From UBA1563 sp037440065 (GTDB lineage Bacteria > Bacteroidota > Ignavibacteria > Ignavibacteriales > Ignavibacteriaceae), in NCBI GenBank assembly GCA_037440065.1, contig JBBIUV010000015.1:248001-312000 (forward strand): a DNA stretch of 64,000 bases, given 5' to 3'. A program made the position numbers and the translations under genes. This document shows positions 55,701 to 63,599 of the stretch, in pieces (the first letter of the stretch is position 1; every line of letters starts with the position of its first letter). The notes under the pieces were generated by a model. That model saw only the letters and a list, made by a program, of their open reading frames with translations. It ran no database searches and had not been told where the DNA came from.

Positions 55701-55724
55701 GTAGGGAACGCTCGCGAGCGTTCC
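55701..55724 (+). repeat. REP element 1 (GTAG foot)
   Basis: GTAG at 55701-55704 is followed by a 20-base perfect palindrome (GGAACGCTCG and its complement). This is the REP layout recognised by RAYT proteins. Confidence 0.8.
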
Positions 55725-55740
55725 ATGCTGAATGAATGCT

Positions 55741-55858
55741 TTGTAGGGAATGGTCGAGACCATTCCGTGCCATATAAACACAAATGTAATCTTTTCTAAA
55801 ATTTTATTGATGTTTTGATTATTCAAAACGGAGCGGTCTCGACCGCTCCCTACATTTT
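55741..55858. repeat. BIME-like unit, left (REP 2 and inverted REP 3)
   Basis: GTAG at 55743-55746 starts a REP hairpin (stem GGAATGGTC/GACCATTCC, 55747-55766). About 63 bases later comes an inverted REP (stem GGAGCGGTC/GACCGCTCC, 55830-55849) ending in CTAC at 55850-55853. The complete unit recurs downstream of the transposase at 56456-56582. Confidence 0.85.
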
Positions 55859-55901
55859 GAAAAAATTTTTATATTGCATCAAATGCTATGATATATTTTT
55901 T

Positions 55902-56402
55902 ATGAGTAGTGATTTACCAAATAGGAAACTAAACCGCTTGAAGGAATATGATTACTCCACCGGCGGTTATTATTTTGTTACGATTTGTGCGCTCGGGAAA
56001 GAACATCATTTTGGCAGAGTTGAAAACGAAAAAATGATTAAAAATAATTATGGCAACATCGTTGAAAAACAATGGCTTTGGCTTCATCAAAGTTACCAAT
56101 ATGTGGAATTGGATTATTATGTTGTAATGCCAAATCATTTTCATGGAATCATCATTATCGACACCTCTCTAAAAACATCAAATGTAAAAACGAAATCTCT
56201 TTCAGAATTAATTGGCGCTTTCAAAACAACATCATCTAAATCAATTCATCAAGCAGATTTAAAAGTATTTCATTGGCAGAAATCATTTTATGACAGAATA
56301 ATCAGAAACGAGATAGAATTATTAAAAATTAGGAGGTACATTGAGAACAATCCGTTAAAATGGGAAATTGAGAAGAACAATCCGTCAAACTTATTGATGT
56401 AG
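55902..56402 (+). CDS. REP-associated tyrosine transposase (RAYT, Y1/TnpA-REP family)
   Basis: The 166-residue protein is an HUH single-strand nuclease of the Y1 type: LKEYDYSTGGYYFVTICALG at the start, the HUH motif PNHFHGI (HFH), and a C-terminal helix FYDRIIRNEIELLKIRRYIENNPLKW whose Tyr before IENNP is the likely catalytic one. This C-terminal pattern separates RAYTs from IS200/IS605 transposases. ATG 55902 is used, since upstream codons lie in the BIME spacer. Its TAG stop at 56400-56402 is part of the GTAG foot of REP 4. RAYTs cut REP DNA at this tetranucleotide. It is intact and flanked by REP pairs. Confidence 0.9.
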   Translation: MSSDLPNRKLNRLKEYDYSTGGYYFVTICALGKEHHFGRVENEKMIKNNYGNIVEKQWLWLHQSYQYVELDYYVVMPNHFHGIIIIDTSLKTSNVKTKSLSELIGAFKTTSSKSIHQADLKVFHWQKSFYDRIIRNEIELLKIRRYIENNPLKWEIEKNNPSNLLM

Positions 56403-56422
56403 GGAATGGTCGAGACCATTCC
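56399..56422 (+). repeat. REP element 4, overlapping transposase stop
   Basis: GTAG at 56399-56402 contains the TAG stop of the RAYT gene. The hairpin (GGAATGGTC/GACCATTCC) at 56403-56422 is identical to that of REP 2. Confidence 0.85.
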
Positions 56423-56455
56423 GGAACACGCTACATTTTAATTTATATTCCGTCG

Positions 56456-56582
56456 TTGTAGGGAATGGCGCCTTGCGCAGCGAGCATTCCGTGCTGAATT
56501 AATACAAACGAAATCATTTCGAAAATTTTACTGCTGTTTTGGCTATTCAAAACGGAGCGGTCTCGACCGCTCCCTACATTTT
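56456..56582. repeat. BIME-like unit, right (REP 5 and inverted REP 6)
   Basis: GTAG at 56458-56461 starts a variant hairpin (outer stem GGAATG/CATTCC, 56462-56490, with a longer tip). After a spacer similar to that of the left unit, inverted REP 6 (56554-56573) ends in CTAC at 56574-56577 and is identical to REP 3. The unit is a direct repeat of 55741-55858. Confidence 0.85.
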
Positions 56583-56663
56583 ATTTATTTGGTGTATCGA
56601 ATCACGCAATGGCGTGACGACTATTTCGTGTTAAAATCAAAAGTAGCGTTAATAAATATTTTT

Positions 56664-57995
56664 TCATTTTCTTCTCCCGATAGTTATTAGCCCATATCTA
56701 TCTATACCATTCAGGTATCGCTCACCAACCGCAACAACAATATTTCCTTTAACGGAGATACTATAGAAAGGATCTGTAGTATTGACCAATTCATCATGCT
56801 TTTTCCAACTTACGCCATTGAAGTGCCACAATAATCCATTATATCCGGTTGTGAAAATATCATTAACATTGTTGCCTCTTACCGCATTCGATCCCCAACT
56901 ATTCATATCACCTTTCCATATTGCAGCACCTTCTCCTTTTGTACTTGTTTTACTTCGGTAAATATCATAGAAGGTTAAAGAAAATAATTTGTCTTTTTTT
57001 ACCCAGATACTTTTAATCCACCCGGAGATGAAATCGGTCTTATACTCAAAGTGATCTTCTTCAATAAGTTTAGTTATTACTCCATTATTGTATTTCAATA
57101 ATACAGTTGGCTTAAAATCCTTATACCCACAAATAAAAACATTATTTCCATCCCCATATACATCTGTTAAATGAGTTGTCGTTCCACTCTCAATTTTTAT
57201 CCAACTACTTCCGTTGTAATGGGCGATGTTACCGTTATTGCCTACTGCATATAAATCGTTCGTGCTACTTCCCCAAAATTTGTTGATTGAGCCAGTCAGT
57301 ATAGGTCTTATACTGCAATCAGGTTTATTTGTTTTACCATTAAACCAACCAATACTGCCTCCACTGGTTATAACAATGTTACTTTCAGAAAAAGCCCAAA
57401 TCGCTCTTAGTGGAGCATAGTCCACCGCATTACATAAACTATAAGTATAAATCCTCTTCAACTCCCAATTACTACCATTCCAATGCACAGCGTTGTATGC
57501 ATTTGGATCCGGATTGCCGAGAGAGTCGTTCATATAAATTTCACCCACCGCCCAAATGTTATTTTCGTCTATTATAGCAACATCGTAAAGGGTACTCGTG
57601 CGCTCACCCAAAGTAAATGTTTGCCAAGTAAAATTGTGGCTGGTGGTTGGTAAGGTTGTTATTGTTATCTCCTTCACGGTATCAAAAACAATTCCTTTTA
57701 CTGTGTAAGTTGTGTTTGGCGCAAGGCTGTCAACAAATAAAATCGTATCCGTTGCCGCAAGAAAACCAGTAAACAATTCTTTCTCGTTTATCTTAACGGA
57801 GATAGGAAGAAAGGTGGTATCGTTCAGTTTCTTTACTTTTATCCATGCTTCGGTACAAGAGATATCTTCAATACTCAATTCAAGAGTAGGAGGTGTGGGG
57901 GGTATTGGTCTCTCCGGTTCTGTTGGATTCTTTTTGCAACCAACGGTAAGCAGTACAAAAGTAACCACCACAACAAAGAGAAATTGCTTTTTCAT
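56664..57995 (-). CDS. Lipoprotein with FN3-like domain and beta-propeller
   Basis: The 443-residue protein has a lipoprotein signal (MKKQFLFVVVVTFVLLTVGC, lipobox TVGC, Cys20), a Pro-rich linker and an FN3-like domain (about 37-115, with NTTYTVKGI). A propeller-like region carries repeated blocks (NNIWAVGEI, NDLYAVGNNGNIAHYNGSSW, NDIFTTGYNGLLWHFNGVSW). The start 57995 is preferred over 58016 because it begins the signal peptide. No catalytic residues are recognised. It is downstream of adhesin 3 on the same strand and separated by that gene's terminator. Confidence 0.72.
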   Translation of the reverse strand: MKKQFLFVVVVTFVLLTVGCKKNPTEPERPIPPTPPTLELSIEDISCTEAWIKVKKLNDTTFLPISVKINEKELFTGFLAATDTILFVDSLAPNTTYTVKGIVFDTVKEITITTLPTTSHNFTWQTFTLGERTSTLYDVAIIDENNIWAVGEIYMNDSLGNPDPNAYNAVHWNGSNWELKRIYTYSLCNAVDYAPLRAIWAFSESNIVITSGGSIGWFNGKTNKPDCSIRPILTGSINKFWGSSTNDLYAVGNNGNIAHYNGSSWIKIESGTTTHLTDVYGDGNNVFICGYKDFKPTVLLKYNNGVITKLIEEDHFEYKTDFISGWIKSIWVKKDKLFSLTFYDIYRSKTSTKGEGAAIWKGDMNSWGSNAVRGNNVNDIFTTGYNGLLWHFNGVSWKKHDELVNTTDPFYSISVKGNIVVAVGERYLNGIDRYGLITIGRRK

Positions 57996-58096
57996 AAACG
58001 TTTTCACTAGACCCAAGAAATTTGTTTTTAAATCCGGAGTTACTTTAAATAAAATTAATGATTTTAGTCTCCAAAAGAAAGAGTAGAGAAATCAAC

Positions 58097-58127
58097 AAAA
58101 AAAAGCCCGGCATCAGTTGTCGGGCTT
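58097..58127 (-). terminator. Terminator of adhesin 3
   Basis: A stem AAGCCCGGCA (58103-58112) with TGTCGGGCTT (58118-58127), containing one G-T pair, is followed on the minus strand by a T7 run. Confidence 0.87.
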
Positions 58128-58185
58128 GGACCATTTTGCCTCCCATTTCAGAGAAGGAGACTTTGGCGGGGGCTCTTTTGCTGTT
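58103..58185 (-). repeat. Conserved 3' element, copy B
   Basis: This is the partner of 53094-53174. It shares GGGCTTGGACCATT, TCCCATTTCAG, GGAGACTT and GGGGGCTCTTT in the same order and then runs into the similar 3' coding ends of adhesins 2 and 3. Confidence 0.75.
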
Positions 58186-61100
58186 TTATTTCAACAGCAT
58201 CATTTTCTTTGTTATCATTGTACTTGCGTTAGATATTCTGTAAATATAAAGTCCGCTTGCAAATTCACTTGCATCAAATGCTACGGTGTATTTGCCGGGA
58301 GCGTAGTTTGCGTTGATCAAGGTTTTAACTTCTTCTCCAAGCGTGTTATAGATAACTAATTTTATTACTTCTTGTTTTACAACGGTAAACTGAATTGTTG
58401 TGGTAGGGTTGAACGGGTTAGGATAATTCTGACTTAACGAAAATGCTGTCGGCATTTCGCTGTTGTTTTCAACACTTGTTGTGCTGTTGGTTACCGAATA
58501 GATCGATCCTTTTTTTGTTCCGGCGTAAACAACCGCGTCGGTTTCATTTATGTAGATGGAGCTTACTTCTTCTTTCGGTAAAGAGATCGATTTCCATTCA
58601 CCGTTGGCTGCTGAGTAGCTGTACATTTCAGATGAAAGACCGCTCGCATAAACGGTTTCGTTTTTATCAACCGATACGGAATAGATGAACTCTGCTTTTT
58701 GATTGTTCCCGAGTTTTGTCCAGTTCATTCCGTTGTCTTCCGATTTATAAACACCGCTTCCGTAAGTTGCTGCGTAGAGGTTTCCGTTCGGTGATGAAGT
58801 TAATGACCAAACAAAGTTGCAATCGATTGTTGATTTCGTCCAGCTATTTCCGGCATCAACTGAATGATAGATTCCGCCGCCGTAAGTTGCTGCGATAAGT
58901 TGATTATTCTTCAAAAGTATATTCTGAATTTTTAAGTTTTCTAATCCTGAGTTTGCAGCTTCCCATGAAGTTCCTTCATTTTTAGAGACGAATAATCCTT
59001 CGCCCCAGGTTGCTGCGTAGATTGTTCCGTTTGCGTCAACAGTTACCGAACGAACGTCTTTCTTTACCAAACCGATCATCTGCCAGGTTGTTCCGTTATC
59101 TTTGGAAGCGTAAAGACCTTTCTCCGTTCCGGCGAGGATAATTGCGTTATTACTGTTTACCGACCAAATGGTTTTAACTTTCATATCGGCGTTAATAATT
59201 TCTGACGCTGAAGAAGTGCTGCGGTAAATCTTTCCATCCGATGTTCCGGTTATAAGATTATTATTTCTATCGGAGGTAAAAGAAAGTACTGCGCTTGTGT
59301 TATTCAAGGATGATAAGAGATTCAATCCTTGTGCTGGAATTGCATCTTCATCAGGTTCAACGGTAATAAATAAGGAAGCGTAATCATCTTCCGTAACAAC
59401 ACCGTTGCCCGGCGCTGAATCAGGATCATTTTGATCTGCGAACATTACTTCTGCTACATTCGGGATGGTTGAAGTTGTAGGAATGTTTCCGATGAACTGA
59501 ACATTATTGAATTGTCCTCTTCCTTCAAGAGATTTACAGATCATCTGTCCGTTTTGAACTCCCGTTACAAAATTTACATGAGCGAAAGGAGCTAAGATCG
59601 ATCCGGTTACATCAATGCCTTCAATTTTAAGTGATGTAGCTTCATAAAAATTATAGAGTACATTATTGATTGCGGTTCCTTTTACAACAAATCCGCCGCC
59701 CCAGGAAACATTATTTCCATTTACGTTTACTAAAACTACAGAACCGTTTGGAACGTCTATCTCAACATTGTTTGCGGTTGAAAGGTCTGAACCGTTAACG
59801 TTGAAAGTATTTAAGAAAGGATCGGTTCCGTTCATAAAAACTCCGCCCCATTCTAAAGTAGTTGTTCCGTTAGCGGGATGCGCAGAAAGTTCTACAGATA
59901 AATTCTGTAAGTAAACTGCGGCGGATGCAAAATCGATTGGAGAATCTTGTCTTAATGTTCCATCAACGTAACTTACCGGGTAGATTGGAAGATTGGTTGA
60001 ATTTCCGTAAACAACATTTCCGCCTTCAACGGCGCCGCTAATAAAAGTTAAATTTCTTCCAACGATCAAAGCATCAACAGTTCCGCTTGATGATGGAAGT
60101 TTATCTCCAACACTGTAGTTTGCTAAAAATGCATCCCGTCCAATTGCCATCTTTCCTTCGGTATCGGATGACGGCTGATTAATATCTTTCAAAACAAAAA
60201 CATTGTAGCCTTTTGCTGGACCTAAATCGATCGGAGATGCGGAAGAATTTGGAATATTTACAACACATGCAATAGTTAATGTTGCATTGCTTCCGCTTGC
60301 AATTGTTCCGATTGTCCAGATTCCGGTAGATTGATTATAATTTCCTTGTGAAGGTAAAGCGGATGAAAAATTAAATCCGTTCGCTAAAAAGTCTTTTGCA
60401 GAAACATTCGTTGCATCATTTGGACCGCTATTGCTAACGGTAACTGTGAATGTTACCACGTCACCATTCTTTGCAGAAATTTTGTCTGCGGTTTTTGTTA
60501 AACTTAAATCTGATTGCTGTGTAACTTCTTCAACAAAAATTCCGGCGTCAACCGAAAGATTATTCTCACCGTCAGCAAGCGTTACACATGAAGAATATCC
60601 GGTAGTAACATCGGCATCGGAATCTACGTTATCATTTGTCCCTTGATTGGCTGTTGAGAAACTATAAGTTGCAGGTAAATTAAATTTTACTTTATAATCG
60701 CCCGGGAGAAGTTCAGCAAAGAAGTATTCGCCGTTTCCATCTGTTGTTGTAGATTTTACAAAATTATCGGAGCAGTCGTACAAAGAAACAACTACATTTT
60801 GAACTCCATTTTCGTTTGCGTCTTGAATTCCGTTTTTGTTTGTATCGTACCAAACTTTATCACCTAGAGAGGCTTTATGAATTTCGTTGGGACATGTTAA
60901 ATAATCCTTATCAACAGTTCCGTCATCAAAATTTTCATTAATTGCAGTTGCGGCTTCATTCAGATCGCTAAGTGAATATCCGGTATTCATGCCGCCAAGA
61001 GCGTTATTAACTAAGGTTAAAAGTTGGCTAACGGTTTTTCCTGAAAAAGTACCGGAAACAATTACGAGATCGCTCAAGTTAGTTGAGTTAGAACCAATGG

Positions 61101-61479
61101 CTCCATTTAAATCAAAAAAAACATTCATTGTTAATGCAGCTGCCTGTCCGGCAAAAACCGAAATATGACTGCTGGTTGGATTGACATAGCTTTGCGTTAA
61201 TGCTGTGGGTGTGCTTCCTTGTGGTAAAAAAGCTTGAACTGCTTGCGCAGAAGTTAACGTAATGGTTTTTGTATCAGAACCGATGATTAGACCGTTTGGA
61301 AAAACTTGATTGAAATATTGATCCCTAATTCCACCGGGTGTGCTGTTGGAGGGTCCTCCCCAACCGCCTTGGGTAAAAGTTACAAAACCATTTAAATTGC
61401 AATTGTTACTTGATTGCGATATCAAATTTGGTGTTAGAGCAATCAGACATATCAACGTAAAGAGTGCTATCTTTTTCAT
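58186..61479 (-). CDS. Adhesin 3: SdrD-B-like, DUF11, choice-of-anchor A and Asp-box propeller protein with T9SS sorting domain
   Basis: The 1097-residue protein starts at 61479 with a signal peptide (MKKIALFTLICLIALTPNLISQ). A TQGGWGG-type N-terminal domain (about 25-195) comes first. Next are an SdrD B-like domain (GDKVWYDTNKNGIQDANENG, about 205-315), a DUF11 repeat (LSLTKTADKISAKNGDVVTF) and a choice-of-anchor A domain (about 410-680, PSSDTEGKMAIGRDAFLANYSVGDKLP). Asp-box-like propeller blades (SKDNGTTW, SKNEGTSW, SVDAGNSW, SEDNGMNW) and a T9SS tail (NYPNPFNPTTTIQFT to KMMLLK) follow. It has no thioester domain. Upstream motif and 3' block are shared with adhesins 1 and 2. Confidence 0.85.
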   Translation of the reverse strand: MKKIALFTLICLIALTPNLISQSSNNCNLNGFVTFTQGGWGGPSNSTPGGIRDQYFNQVFPNGLIIGSDTKTITLTSAQAVQAFLPQGSTPTALTQSYVNPTSSHISVFAGQAAALTMNVFFDLNGAIGSNSTNLSDLVIVSGTFSGKTVSQLLTLVNNALGGMNTGYSLSDLNEAATAINENFDDGTVDKDYLTCPNEIHKASLGDKVWYDTNKNGIQDANENGVQNVVVSLYDCSDNFVKSTTTDGNGEYFFAELLPGDYKVKFNLPATYSFSTANQGTNDNVDSDADVTTGYSSCVTLADGENNLSVDAGIFVEEVTQQSDLSLTKTADKISAKNGDVVTFTVTVSNSGPNDATNVSAKDFLANGFNFSSALPSQGNYNQSTGIWTIGTIASGSNATLTIACVVNIPNSSASPIDLGPAKGYNVFVLKDINQPSSDTEGKMAIGRDAFLANYSVGDKLPSSSGTVDALIVGRNLTFISGAVEGGNVVYGNSTNLPIYPVSYVDGTLRQDSPIDFASAAVYLQNLSVELSAHPANGTTTLEWGGVFMNGTDPFLNTFNVNGSDLSTANNVEIDVPNGSVVLVNVNGNNVSWGGGFVVKGTAINNVLYNFYEATSLKIEGIDVTGSILAPFAHVNFVTGVQNGQMICKSLEGRGQFNNVQFIGNIPTTSTIPNVAEVMFADQNDPDSAPGNGVVTEDDYASLFITVEPDEDAIPAQGLNLLSSLNNTSAVLSFTSDRNNNLITGTSDGKIYRSTSSASEIINADMKVKTIWSVNSNNAIILAGTEKGLYASKDNGTTWQMIGLVKKDVRSVTVDANGTIYAATWGEGLFVSKNEGTSWEAANSGLENLKIQNILLKNNQLIAATYGGGIYHSVDAGNSWTKSTIDCNFVWSLTSSPNGNLYAATYGSGVYKSEDNGMNWTKLGNNQKAEFIYSVSVDKNETVYASGLSSEMYSYSAANGEWKSISLPKEEVSSIYINETDAVVYAGTKKGSIYSVTNSTTSVENNSEMPTAFSLSQNYPNPFNPTTTIQFTVVKQEVIKLVIYNTLGEEVKTLINANYAPGKYTVAFDASEFASGLYIYRISNASTMITKKMMLLK

Positions 61480-61520
61480 CGTTTTCCTATGTGTTTTGAT
61501 TTTTGTCATGGACTAATAGA

Positions 61521-61576
61521 ATGGAGTTTCGTGCCAAAGATGAAAAATGAGTTTTTGAATACTTTTTAAGGGATTT
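61521..61576 (-). promoter_or_regulatory. Shared upstream motif pair of adhesin 3
   Basis: AAATCCC (starting 61576) and TGGCACGAAACTCCAT (starting 61536) on the minus strand are 40 bases apart. TGGCACG equals the sigma-54 minus-24 consensus, but no GC-containing minus-12 box follows at the right spacing. Confidence 0.45.
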
Positions 61577-61860
61577 GAAAAAAAAAGGCAGCTTTTGTCT
61601 GTCCTATAATGAGATTTAAAGCTAAAATGAAACTTAGCTGTAAGATGGAAATTCAAACTCAAGATGCGGTTATTTAGCGAAATCCTTTATAAAAAAAGGA
61701 GTTAACGAAACAAATAACCCGCTTTTTGGTGAAGAGAATAATTGCGTCTAGAATTAGTTTTTCGTCAAAACATTTCAGAACGTTACAAAAAGAGATTTTT
61801 GGTGACTGAAATTTAGTAATAATTGAAGATGGGGGACTGACTAACAAAATTGTTTAAAAC
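61577..61860. other. Non-coding stretch between adhesin 3 and amt
   Basis: No open frame of interest, RNA gene or clear repeat is visible here. The one notable feature is an imperfect hairpin around 61682-61704 (AATCCTTT with AAAGGAGTT) not next to any plus-strand gene end. Confidence 0.5.
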
Positions 61861-61893
61861 AAAAAACCCGGCCTTTAAGCCGGATTTTTTGTA
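61861..61893. terminator. Terminator after amt
   Basis: AAAACCCGGC and GCCGGATTTT form a 10-bp stem with one weak pair, flanked by A-rich and T-rich tracts, about 30 bases beyond the amt stop. Confidence 0.85.
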
Positions 61894-61921
61894 ACTACAT
61901 AACACTGACCCCAGAAGTCTT

Positions 61922-63454
61922 TTAACGGTCTTTTCCAAAAGCTGAATCATCAACATATCCGATAACTCCCATTTCGGGCATATCAAGTCCGTCGATTTCA
62001 TCTTTAGCTTCAACCCTAATTCCGAATAATTTGTGTTGAAGTTTGAAAAATCCATACATAGTACCGAAAACAAAAATGAAAGCAGCGGCAGAACCAATAA
62101 GTTGTGCTACTAACTGACCACCGTCTCCATAAAATAATCCTTTAACAGTTCCGGGAACTCCATTCCAGCCATCGCCGTAAGTTCCATCGGCAAAAAGTCC
62201 GAGAGCAACAATTCCCCAAAAACCGTTAACTCCATGTACAGCAACAGCACCAACCGGATCGTCAATTTTAAGTTTCTGGTCAATAAAAAATACTGCTAAG
62301 ATTACTAGCACACCGGCAATAGCGCCGATTAAAACAGCAGCCCAAGCGGGAACAAAAGCACAAGGAGCTGTAATTGCTACTAATCCGGCTAACAATCCGT
62401 TTGCCATCATACTGGGATCAGGTTTGCCGAATTTCCACATCATATAAAATGTTGCAAAAAGCGCTCCGGCTCCGGAAGCGAGTAGTGTATTCGTTGCCAC
62501 GATACCAATTCGTAGATCATTTCCTGACAAAGTTGAACCAGGATTAAATCCAAACCAACCAAAAGCTAAAATAAATGTACCAATGATTGCCATAGGAATA
62601 TTGTGTCCGGGGATAGCGTGTACCGAACCGTCTTTTCCATATTTGCCAATTCGTGGTCCAATCACAATTGCACCAGCAAGAGCAGCAATTCCTCCAACCA
62701 TGTGAACAACAGAAGAACCTGCGAAATCAACATGTCCGTGTCCCAAACCAAAATTTACTCCTAGAGTTGCCAACCAACCACCGCCCCATACCCAATTTCC
62801 ATACACCGGATAAACAAACATGGAAATGAAAAATGCGTAAGGAATAAATGCACTGAATTTCCAGCGTTCTGCCATTGCACCGGTAGGGATTGTAGCAGTA
62901 GTATCCATAAATACCATCTGGAATAAGAATAACGTGAAAACACCAACATCGTAAACATGGTTTAGAAAGAATCCCGAGGTTCCAAATAAACCGAATGATT
63001 TTCCAAATAAAGTTATAGCAACTTCACTGGTTAACCCGGGAGTTCCGCCAAGAGCAGCTACAGCGCCAACGCCACCGAACATTATCGCGAATCCGGAGAT
63101 CCAGAAGCCAATTAATCCGATCGCGTAAACAAGAAAGTTCATTCCCATCGTATGTGCAACGTTTTTAGCTTGAGTAAACCCTGTTTCGACCATTGCAAAT
63201 CCGGCTTGCATAAACATAACCAGAAATGCAGTGATAAGCGTCCACACAATGTTGGTTGCAATTTTATTATGCCCGACGGCTTCACCAATTTCGGTAAGAG
63301 TCGGTTCACCCGGTTTTGCTGCCGGTACATCTTTAATAGTTCCTGTTTTTGCTCCGGTTGGATCCGTTTGCGCAAATAATTCAACGGGTGCAAGCGAAGT
63401 TAATAGAACGAAAAACATTACTACAGCTAATAAGCTATTTTTTATCTTCATCAT
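61922..63454 (-). CDS. amt: Ammonium transporter Amt
   Basis: The 510-residue protein has an N-terminal signal-like segment, then eleven membrane helices with the Amt hallmarks: FMQAGFAMVETGFTQAKNV, the phenylalanine-lined entry and the pore histidines in FAGSSVVHMVGG and VAVHGVNGFWG. It takes up ammonium across the inner membrane. AAGGAG precedes the ATG by eight bases. The extra polar stretch of about 30 residues after the signal (TDPTGAKTGTIKDVPAAKPG) is longer than in E. coli AmtB. No glnK is next to it; a porin-like gene lies upstream on the same strand. Confidence 0.95.
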   Translation of the reverse strand: MMKIKNSLLAVVMFFVLLTSLAPVELFAQTDPTGAKTGTIKDVPAAKPGEPTLTEIGEAVGHNKIATNIVWTLITAFLVMFMQAGFAMVETGFTQAKNVAHTMGMNFLVYAIGLIGFWISGFAIMFGGVGAVAALGGTPGLTSEVAITLFGKSFGLFGTSGFFLNHVYDVGVFTLFLFQMVFMDTTATIPTGAMAERWKFSAFIPYAFFISMFVYPVYGNWVWGGGWLATLGVNFGLGHGHVDFAGSSVVHMVGGIAALAGAIVIGPRIGKYGKDGSVHAIPGHNIPMAIIGTFILAFGWFGFNPGSTLSGNDLRIGIVATNTLLASGAGALFATFYMMWKFGKPDPSMMANGLLAGLVAITAPCAFVPAWAAVLIGAIAGVLVILAVFFIDQKLKIDDPVGAVAVHGVNGFWGIVALGLFADGTYGDGWNGVPGTVKGLFYGDGGQLVAQLIGSAAAFIFVFGTMYGFFKLQHKLFGIRVEAKDEIDGLDMPEMGVIGYVDDSAFGKDR

Positions 63455-63550
63455 AATTTTTTCTCCTTATTTTTATTTAAAGGAATCCCGCAACCAATGC
63501 TTTTACAGAAATGATCATGTAGTAATTATTTCTCAAAACCTTAGTTGGTG

Positions 63551-63572
63551 CAAATGATTAAGAGATCATTTG
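63551..63572. promoter_or_regulatory. Dyad upstream of amt
   Basis: CAAATGAT (63551-63558) and ATCATTTG (63565-63572) form an 8-bp inverted repeat in the gap between the porin-like gene and amt. It could be an operator or a weak hairpin between the two cotranscribed genes. Confidence 0.4.
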
Positions 63573-63599
63573 CCGATTCCACTTAAGACTTTATTTAAT

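Noticed and set aside
55815..55901. Longer N-terminal extension of the RAYT frame
   Set aside because: It would translate the BIME spacer and REP 3 hairpin. The family N-terminus begins near residue 1 of the shorter form.
55741..56582. Calling the RAYT and its REPs a CRISPR-like array or a complete insertion sequence
   Set aside because: Repeats are inverted pairs without regular spacers, there are no target-site duplications, and the unit is the BIME type.
52951..61536. Calling the TGGYACG boxes definite sigma-54 promoters
   Set aside because: The minus-12 half lacks the conserved GC in all three, so only a shared motif of unknown factor is claimed.
61577..61860. A small RNA or riboswitch upstream of adhesin 3
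   Set aside because: No conserved riboswitch core or strong fold was recognised by eye. The region lies beyond the promoter-like motif.
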